DNA of 9,779 nt, from NCBI GenBank assembly GCA_035651455.1, contig DASRFR010000051.1, positions 1 to 9,779 of the forward strand. The letters are read 5' to 3'. The notes under the pieces were generated by a model. The model was not told where the DNA came from. It saw nothing but the letters and a program-made list of their open reading frames with translations, and did not search any database. Within the stretch, counting starts at the first letter, position 1; each line of letters starts with the position of its first letter. A program made the position numbers and the translations under genes. This stretch comes from DASRFR01 sp035651455 (GTDB lineage Bacteria; Acidobacteriota; Terriglobia; Terriglobales; Acidobacteriaceae). Positions 5,173-9,779 of this stretch are shown here, in pieces.

Positions 5173-6444
5173 ATGTACAAGATCAAGGTCACTCCGAAGC
5201 ACGAACGCGAGACCCAGATTGAGCTCGCGTGCAAGACCCCCATCGAGTTGTCGGCCTTTCACGAATACCAGAACGCGACGCAACCCCTCCCCGTTATTCG
5301 GCTCCCGATTGAGCTTCCTATTTACCGCATGGCGAACGGGCGCACTCGAACCGAACAGCTCAAGTACATCCGCCAGCACAAGCTCCCAGCCGATTTTTTC
5401 CGCACTGGTCAAGAGAATCAGGAGACGCAGCAGGCCCAACACGACCTACTGGACCGCTTTTCCAAGGAAGGCACCGCATCCATCATTCCGATCGCTACGG
5501 TCCTGGCTGAAGGCCGCCAGACTGATGAACTCCTCATCACCAGCGCTGGTGTTGTCGTCAATGGGAATCGACGTCTCGCAGCAATGCGGGAGCTCTACGC
5601 AACCGGCGAGCCCGCCTACCAGGGATTTAGCCATGTTCGCTGCCGCGTTCTTCCCGCCGGAGTGACCGACAAAGAGATAAAGGAGATCGAGGTACGGCTG
5701 CAGATGCAGCCCGAGACCAAACTCCCATACACGTGGGTTAATGAGGCCCTCACAATCAAAGACCTGATGGCCAATGGCTTCACCAAAGAAGAAATCATGC
5801 GTGATATGCGCATGCAATCCGCGCAGGAGCTGGACATGGCGCTCCAGGCTCTCACCCACGCCGAAATTTACCTGAAAGAATGGCGAAAGGAGCCGGAGGA
5901 ATATGATGCTGTCGAAAGCGCCAAGCAGCTCTTTGGCGACATGGCCCGGCTGCTGAAGAACAAAAGCGGCGAAGAACTCGAACTCAGCCGCCGTCTGGCT
6001 TTTCTCGTCCAGGACAGCTCCAAACGGATGGGCGATCGTGCATATGCCTTCAACTTCAGTTTCGGCAAGAAATCCGGCGAGGTTGCTGAAGCACTGGCTG
6101 CCCGTCTCGACATTGACCTCACGGCACCGGCTGCCACGGACGGCAATGGCGATGGGGCCCTTGATATCGACCTCGAAGATGAGAGCGACGGCACGAGTTA
6201 CAAGCCACTCATTGACGCCCTTGACGACTCTACACGGCGCGACGAGATTGCCGACGAGCTTATTGAGGTGTGTGAGGCATCCGCTCGGCAGAGCAAGATC
6301 AAAAGCGTGGCCAAGCCGCGCTCAAAGCAGTCCGCGACGCAAATACAAAGCTGCTCGAAGTTGACATTGCCATTGCCGATCCGACGACTTATTCCGCGAT
6401 CTCCGCTCAACTCGACAGCGTCATCGCGCGAGCTACCAAGCTAA
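5173..6444 (+). CDS. ParB-like domain protein of the defence operon, 3' end frameshifted
   Basis: The protein begins seven bases after the BglII-like gene with GAGG at 5164-5167 upstream. Residues about 40-165 form a ParB/Srx-like domain: YRMANGRTRTEQ (51-62), a central QE-rich helix (80-95), then ITSAGVVVNGNRRLAAMREL (122-141), where GNRR matches the conserved GxRR nucleotide-binding motif. Residues 187-235 look like the following helical, HTH-like ParB region. Residues 320-340 are an acidic Gly/Asp linker. The frame as sequenced ends at 6444 (423 residues), but from about 6280 it turns Ser/Pro/Arg-rich, while the frame ending at 6503 gives natural helices, so one base seems lost. Many ParB domains bind or hydrolyse CTP and some are nucleases. 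A DNA-loading or sensing role in the system is inferred. Confidence 0.8.
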   Translation: MYKIKVTPKHERETQIELACKTPIELSAFHEYQNATQPLPVIRLPIELPIYRMANGRTRTEQLKYIRQHKLPADFFRTGQENQETQQAQHDLLDRFSKEGTASIIPIATVLAEGRQTDELLITSAGVVVNGNRRLAAMRELYATGEPAYQGFSHVRCRVLPAGVTDKEIKEIEVRLQMQPETKLPYTWVNEALTIKDLMANGFTKEEIMRDMRMQSAQELDMALQALTHAEIYLKEWRKEPEEYDAVESAKQLFGDMARLLKNKSGEELELSRRLAFLVQDSSKRMGDRAYAFNFSFGKKSGEVAEALAARLDIDLTAPAATDGNGDGALDIDLEDESDGTSYKPLIDALDDSTRRDEIADELIEVCEASARQSKIKSVAKPRSKQSATQIQSCSKLTLPLPIRRLIPRSPLNSTASSRELPS

Positions 6445-6503
6445 AGGAAGAAGTTTCAGCCGCGAGCGCCAAGCCCAAGACGCCAGCGCCGGCCGAGAAC
6501 TAG
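6282..6503 (+). other. True C-terminal segment of the ParB-like gene in the shifted frame
   Basis: In the frame one base left of the ParB-like frame, this stretch reads IRSAEQDQKRGQAALKAVRD, then helix-forming segments including ISAQLDSVIARATKLKEE and a Lys/Pro/Ala-rich end, with a stop at 6501-6503, six bases before the helicase start. The expected joined sequence is ELIEVCEA followed by IRSAEQDQ, which a one-base deletion near 6278-6281 would break. The restored protein would have about 443 residues. The near-contiguous spacing to the helicase supports 6503 as the original end. Confidence 0.7.
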
Positions 6504-6509
6504 AATCCG

Positions 6510-8420
6510 ATGACAGAGGCACCGGTTGACATCCAGATTTCCTACAATCCTGTCACCCTCCGCGGCGTTTTTGTCCTTCAGGGAGGCAGTCATACAGCGA
6601 TCTGGGAGCGCCTCACTCAACGCGCTCTTGCGATTGAGTCCGATTACGAGCTCGGCCCGTTGAGGTTAGAGGTTCCCTGGACAACCGTTCTGTCTCTCAT
6701 TCGCGAATTTGCCCCTCTTCAGCGCAAGCAGGGCTTCTACTTTCGGCCTGAAGGCCTGGCGAAAGAGCGCATCGACCAGTTCGTTCGCGAATGCAAGGCG
6801 GTAAAGGAATCCAAGGGAACACTCACGGCCGCACTGTCTGCCGTTGAGATCAAAAACAAGCTTCAGGCGGCCGGTTTTACAAAGCGTGACCTCAAACCCT
6901 TCCAGGAGCGCGACCTTTCGCGTTTGATGGCTCTTTCAAACGGCGCGAATTTTTCGGTACCCGGTGCTGGCAAGACGACCGTCACATTCGCCCTTCACCT
7001 CCTGTTGAAACAGGATGGGCAACATCTGCTCGTCGTCGCACCCAAGAACGCCTTCATGGCCTGGCAGGCTGTGGTACGCGACTGCATGCAAGATGGCGGC
7101 GGTACAAACTCCGAGCCGTTCACCGTTTTGACGGGCGGTGCAGACGCGATCGCGGAGCTTCTCGAATCCGGCGCGAGCCGTTTCTTGATCACGTACGAAC
7201 AACTGATTCGCATTCCCACCATCATGATCTCCTACCTCTCCCGCAGGCCGGTCCATCTGGTGCTGGACGAATCCCATCGCATGAAGGCCGGATTTGGGTC
7301 ACAGAGGGGCTCATTGCTTCTTAACCTCTCCTCACTCCCTGTACGCCGCGACATCCTCAGCGGCACACCGATGCCGCAATCTCCCACCGACCTTCAATCG
7401 CAGCTGGATTTCCTCTGGCCTGGCGCTGGCCTAGGGCTTCGCATCGCTCAGGGGTCCGCGCCGCGGCAGGTTCTCGGCAACCTCTATGTCCGAACGACGA
7501 AGACTGAGCTAGGGCTCGAAAAACCACACCGTCATTTCATTCACGTTGAAATGAATCCGGGCCAGCAGGCGCTCTATTCCATCGTGCGCAGCGAGGCACT
7601 CAAACAGCTCAGTTCGCTTAAGCACGAGCGCCGCATAGATGTGTACAGCGCACGCCGCTCGGTTATGACGCTGCTCCAGCTATCCGCAAACCCCGTCCTC
7701 GCTCTCCAGGCAATGGCCGAAACCCGCGACTTGGCCGCACTCGGATCAGGCATTGTCGATAAGGTCATTGAGGAAGGCCCTTCCCAAAAAATGCGGGATG
7801 TCGCTTCCCTCGCCCGCCAGCTTGCGCGCGACGGGCGCAAGAGCGTTATCTGGACGATCTTTACCGGCACGATTCTCGACATGGAGAAGATGCTGGCGGA
7901 CCTTAATCCAGTCACCCTTTATGGAGACATTCCAACAGGAGAGGAAGAAGGAGCGGACACTCGCGAGAGCAGAATTAAACGCTTTCACGAAGATCCAGCA
8001 TGCAGCGTCATCATTGCGAACCCTGCCGCTGCCGGCGAAGGCATCAGCCTTCACGAAGCGTGCCATGACGCGATTTACCTCGATCGCAGCTACAACACCA
8101 CCCATTATCTACAGTCGATTGATCGCATTCACCGCCTCGGCCTAAAACCCGGCGTCGAAACGAATATTCACATTTTTCAGACGGTCGCTCCCAAGGGCAT
8201 TGGCAGCATCGACCGTTCGGTCAATCATCGCCTTGCCATAAAACTCCGCAACCTTCAGCAACTTCTCGACGACCCCGACCTCCACGAGATTGCGCTTGAC
8301 GAAGAAACAGCCGCCGATCCCACGAACTACGGCATCGAGCTTGACGACCTGATCGACCTCATCGAAGAGCTGGAAGGCCGAGAGCTGGCCTTTGACGACA
8401 CAGAAGAGGGGCAGAGATGA
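6510..8420 (+). CDS. SNF2-like superfamily 2 helicase/translocase
   Basis: This 636-residue SF2 ATPase has a full motif set: Walker A SVPGAGKTT (149-157), VVAPKNAF (175-182), DESH Walker B (253-256), SGTPMPQ (284-290), ANPAAAGEGIS (503-513) and YLQSIDRIHRLG (533-544) with the motif VI arginines. The order and motif VI are those of SNF2-like translocases, but Walker A is VPGAGKT rather than the usual DEMGLGKT. Residues 1-130 are an N-terminal region I do not recognise, and the C-terminus (590-636) is strongly acidic. Length and motifs look intact. It lies six bases after the probable original end of the ParB-like gene and overlaps the next gene by ATGA. SNF2-like enzymes usually translocate on duplex DNA; here it probably drives scanning or nuclease action on unmodified DNA. 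Confidence 0.93.
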   Translation: MTEAPVDIQISYNPVTLRGVFVLQGGSHTAIWERLTQRALAIESDYELGPLRLEVPWTTVLSLIREFAPLQRKQGFYFRPEGLAKERIDQFVRECKAVKESKGTLTAALSAVEIKNKLQAAGFTKRDLKPFQERDLSRLMALSNGANFSVPGAGKTTVTFALHLLLKQDGQHLLVVAPKNAFMAWQAVVRDCMQDGGGTNSEPFTVLTGGADAIAELLESGASRFLITYEQLIRIPTIMISYLSRRPVHLVLDESHRMKAGFGSQRGSLLLNLSSLPVRRDILSGTPMPQSPTDLQSQLDFLWPGAGLGLRIAQGSAPRQVLGNLYVRTTKTELGLEKPHRHFIHVEMNPGQQALYSIVRSEALKQLSSLKHERRIDVYSARRSVMTLLQLSANPVLALQAMAETRDLAALGSGIVDKVIEEGPSQKMRDVASLARQLARDGRKSVIWTIFTGTILDMEKMLADLNPVTLYGDIPTGEEEGADTRESRIKRFHEDPACSVIIANPAAAGEGISLHEACHDAIYLDRSYNTTHYLQSIDRIHRLGLKPGVETNIHIFQTVAPKGIGSIDRSVNHRLAIKLRNLQQLLDDPDLHEIALDEETAADPTNYGIELDDLIDLIEELEGRELAFDDTEEGQR

Positions 8421-9247
8421 CAACGCCCCATTCGTTGTTCTCGATGAGTGCCTTCAGCGGCTTGATTGCCCTTCGCACATATTCGGCCGCCCACCCCGAA
8501 TTGTTACCGCAAGACATCATTGCGGCCCTAAAACGGGTCTCCCCCGATGATGGATACCACGACTACGACGCCGCTCTTGTTCTCCATGGCTGGATCGGCC
8601 CGGCACTTACCCACGAGGATCTCCAGCTTTTCTTTCGATCTGCGATCTCAGTCCTCATACAACGGATCAATCCATGGTGGCGTCGTCTCTTTACCATCGG
8701 TAGAGATCGTGTGAGGGCTGCGCTGAACCCCAACGAACTCCAGTGCTTCGACGCCGCTGGTCTGTTTTCAGAGAATCCCGATACCGACATTCGCGCTTGG
8801 TGGGACGCGTTTCAGGAGTCAGCCCGTTCTGAAAGTGATGCGAGACGACTGGAGCAAGGTCGCGAAGCCGAGAGGCTCACGATCGAGTATGAAACGAAGC
8901 GCCTTTCGGAATTGGGAATTGCAAATCGGCCGCGATGGATCGCACTCGATGACAATACCGCGGGCTACGATGTCCAGTCATACGAGAAGGGACCTGTAGA
9001 ACCCATCGCCCGGCTAATCGAGGTCAAATCCTGCGTTGGAACCGCACGAGAGGTTTTCTTAACGCGCAATGAATGGGAAACAGCAGTCGAAATGGCACCC
9101 TATTACCGCTTCCACATCTGGATACTGCCTGATGAGGAGCTGATTGAATTGACCCCGGCCGATCTGTCGCCCCACGTGCCAGCAGATCGGGGCAACGGGC
9201 TGTGGCAAATCACTCGAATCGAACTGGATTCCATGGTGCTTACATGA
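8417..9247 (+). CDS. DUF3883 protein, putative PD-(D/E)XK nuclease
   Basis: This is a 276-residue protein. The C-terminal half fits DUF3883, a restriction-endonuclease-like fold. It has a helix with GREAERLTIEYE (148-159), the strand AGYDVQSYE with Asp185, LIEVKS with Glu202 and Lys204 (201-205), then LTRNEWETA (215-223) and YYRFHIWIL. Asp185 and Glu202-x-Lys204 form the expected PD-(D/E)XK triad, with Glu150 or Glu152 as a possible fourth residue. Residues 1-125 are helical and unrecognised, perhaps for interaction with the helicase. Its start overlaps the helicase stop (ATGA at 8417-8420), so the two are likely made in fixed proportion. It is the best candidate for the cutting subunit of the system, especially if the BglII-like protein is inactive. 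Nuclease activity is inferred from motifs. Confidence 0.85.
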   Translation: MTTPHSLFSMSAFSGLIALRTYSAAHPELLPQDIIAALKRVSPDDGYHDYDAALVLHGWIGPALTHEDLQLFFRSAISVLIQRINPWWRRLFTIGRDRVRAALNPNELQCFDAAGLFSENPDTDIRAWWDAFQESARSESDARRLEQGREAERLTIEYETKRLSELGIANRPRWIALDDNTAGYDVQSYEKGPVEPIARLIEVKSCVGTAREVFLTRNEWETAVEMAPYYRFHIWILPDEELIELTPADLSPHVPADRGNGLWQITRIELDSMVLT

Positions 9248-9418
9248 CGTATCCTGAAGTCTGGTCGATGGAGAAAGTCGTCAGGTTCAGGCATTCGCTG
9301 CGAACCTCAATCGTCGCGGGATCTTTTCCTGCCCCTCACCTCTCGCTTTTTCTTGACCAGGACCCACCCGCCTGATGTATGTTGATAGTTTGCCTCTTCC
9401 GTCTTGCGTCTCATTATG

Positions 9419-9446
9419 CGAAGGGTATCGAAGGGTATTCCCTTCG
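9419..9446. repeat. 10-bp tandem duplication and 7-bp perfect hairpin
   Basis: The unit cgaagggtat occurs twice in tandem (9419-9428 and 9429-9438). The second unit forms a hairpin with cccttcg (9440-9446): stem 9429-9435, four-base loop tatt. There is no following T-run on the + strand. It may be part of a dispersed intergenic repeat together with the G-rich tract downstream. Confidence 0.5.
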
Positions 9447-9466
9447 TAAGTCGCTGATTCCACACA

Positions 9467-9483
9467 GGGGAGGGGGAGGGGGG
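9467..9483 (+). repeat. G-rich tract
   Basis: Three G runs of 4, 5 and 6 bases are separated by single A residues. It could form a G-quadruplex only if one of the longer runs is split, so this is a weak quadruplex candidate. On the other strand it is a C-rich tract with single T interruptions. Confidence 0.5.
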
Positions 9484-9604
9484 TATCCTAAGCCCTCGTT
9501 CCCCTGGCCTGGGTAGCAGATGCCACCTGGCCCGGCCCACAGGTGTACCAGCTGCTGAATTCCCCTTCTCCTCGCTGCTGTGCTACGGTTTTCAGCAACT
9601 TAAC

Positions 9605-9779
9605 TTGCGTGCATTTGAAAAAGCCCCGCCCGAAGTGAAGGAGATCCTGGGGAAGCCGATCCGCGACCTCGGCCTCAAGCTGGATGCCTCTCCGCTCCAG
9701 CGATTCGTGGACCAGCTCTACCGCGAGCTGGAGCGCAAGGGCCTGCGCAAGTTCCGGCCCGCTTGCTACCTCTCCGACG
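9605..9779 (+). CDS. N-terminal part of a conserved protein, possibly a zinc metallopeptidase-like family (3' end outside window)
   Basis: The frame reads FEKAPPEVKEILGKPIRDLG, then LKLDASPLQRFVDQLYRELE and RKGLRKFRPACYLSD, up to the window edge. From memory this resembles the N-terminus of a conserved acidobacterial protein whose later part carries an HEAGH zinc motif. That part lies beyond the window, so the assignment cannot be checked here. The frame is open back to 9458 but contains no ATG or GTG in that stretch; TTG 9605 is the only plausible start and has no clear ribosome binding site. The gene may have lost its 5' end, or the start may really be TTG. Confidence is good that this is coding, low on function and start. 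Confidence 0.6.
   Translation, partial: MRAFEKAPPEVKEILGKPIRDLGLKLDASPLQRFVDQLYRELERKGLRKFRPACYLSD

Larger units (their letters stand above)
9248..9604. other. Gene-free spacer between the defence operon and the right-hand gene
   Basis: I see no convincing gene on either strand here. The T-rich stretch around 9325-9355 follows the operon but has no strong preceding stem, so no clear terminator can be named. The second half contains a tandem 10-base repeat, a perfect hairpin and a G-rich tract, listed separately. The spacer may contain the right boundary of the inserted operon. Confidence 0.5.

Noticed and set aside
3411..9271. Short shared sequence aagtctggt flanking the operon as possible attachment sites
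   Set aside because: A nine-base match is expected many times by chance in a window of this size, and no integrase gene or tRNA is nearby.
9307..9540. 77-codon minus-strand frame right of the operon
   Set aside because: It is a low-complexity Arg/Pro/Gly product across the G-rich tract and hairpin, with no domain and no ribosome binding site.
1..9779. CRISPR array, tRNA or rRNA genes, transposase
   Set aside because: No regularly spaced short repeats, no tRNA or rRNA sequence that I can recognise, and no transposase or integrase motifs on either strand.

Overview
The window looks like part of an Acidobacteriota chromosome, or a close relative. The main clue is the left-end Rhs core, whose style (YPFGGE, KFTGKERD, RFTSPDP, NPQSWNRY, DPLGLE) I associate from memory with acidobacterial Rhs genes. 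The right-end partial gene also resembles a protein I associate with that phylum. DNA is moderately GC-rich and every gene I can support is on the + strand. The assignment is by family resemblance only.

Bases 1-3320 form a variable, partly decayed region downstream of an Rhs gene. It holds the 3' end of the Rhs gene (2-895, with a probable frame break and a continuation to 1016), a small zinc-ribbon membrane protein (1055-1399), and degraded coding sequence (about 1400-1900) with a 17-bp perfect hairpin. Next come a free-standing Clp N-terminal-type protein (2030-2518), an overlapping proline-rich/zinc-finger gene with an apparent one-base frameshift (2515-3062), and a two-helix membrane protein (3087-3317). 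A 94-bp direct repeat (1668-1761 and 2626-2719, four mismatches) ties the fragment at 1616-1894 to the gene at 2515-3062. The mismatches sit mostly at third codon positions, so the repeat is or was coding.

Bases 3500-9247 hold a compact six-gene operon that I read as a composite restriction-type defence system. In order: a ribbon-helix-helix regulator (3572-3772), a beta-class TSPPY DNA methyltransferase (3769-4704), a BglII/BstYI-like endonuclease-fold protein (4701-5165), a ParB-like protein (5173-6444, intact frame probably running to 6503), an SNF2-like SF2 helicase/translocase (6510-8420) and a DUF3883 PD-(D/E)XK-type protein (8417-9247). Three junctions are ATGA overlaps and the other two gaps are only 6-7 bases, so the genes are probably translated together. 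A candidate promoter with repeated GTGC-containing elements lies just upstream of the regulator.

The simplest model is that the methyltransferase marks self DNA, the BglII-like protein recognises the same site, and the helicase, ParB-like and DUF3883 proteins act on unmodified DNA. The BglII-like protein seems to lack the expected acidic catalytic residues (QIQ in place of ExQ). That raises the possibility that it is a recognition subunit and that the DUF3883 protein does the cutting. I cannot match this exact gene set to a named defence system from memory.

Bases 9248-9604 hold no gene I can support, only a perfect short hairpin, a 10-bp tandem duplication and a G-rich tract. The final 175 bases are the N-terminal part of a conserved gene with no canonical start, possibly interrupted at its 5' end. 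Three apparent frame breaks (about 720-790, 2600-2630 and 6278-6281) mean either real decay or single-base assembly errors.
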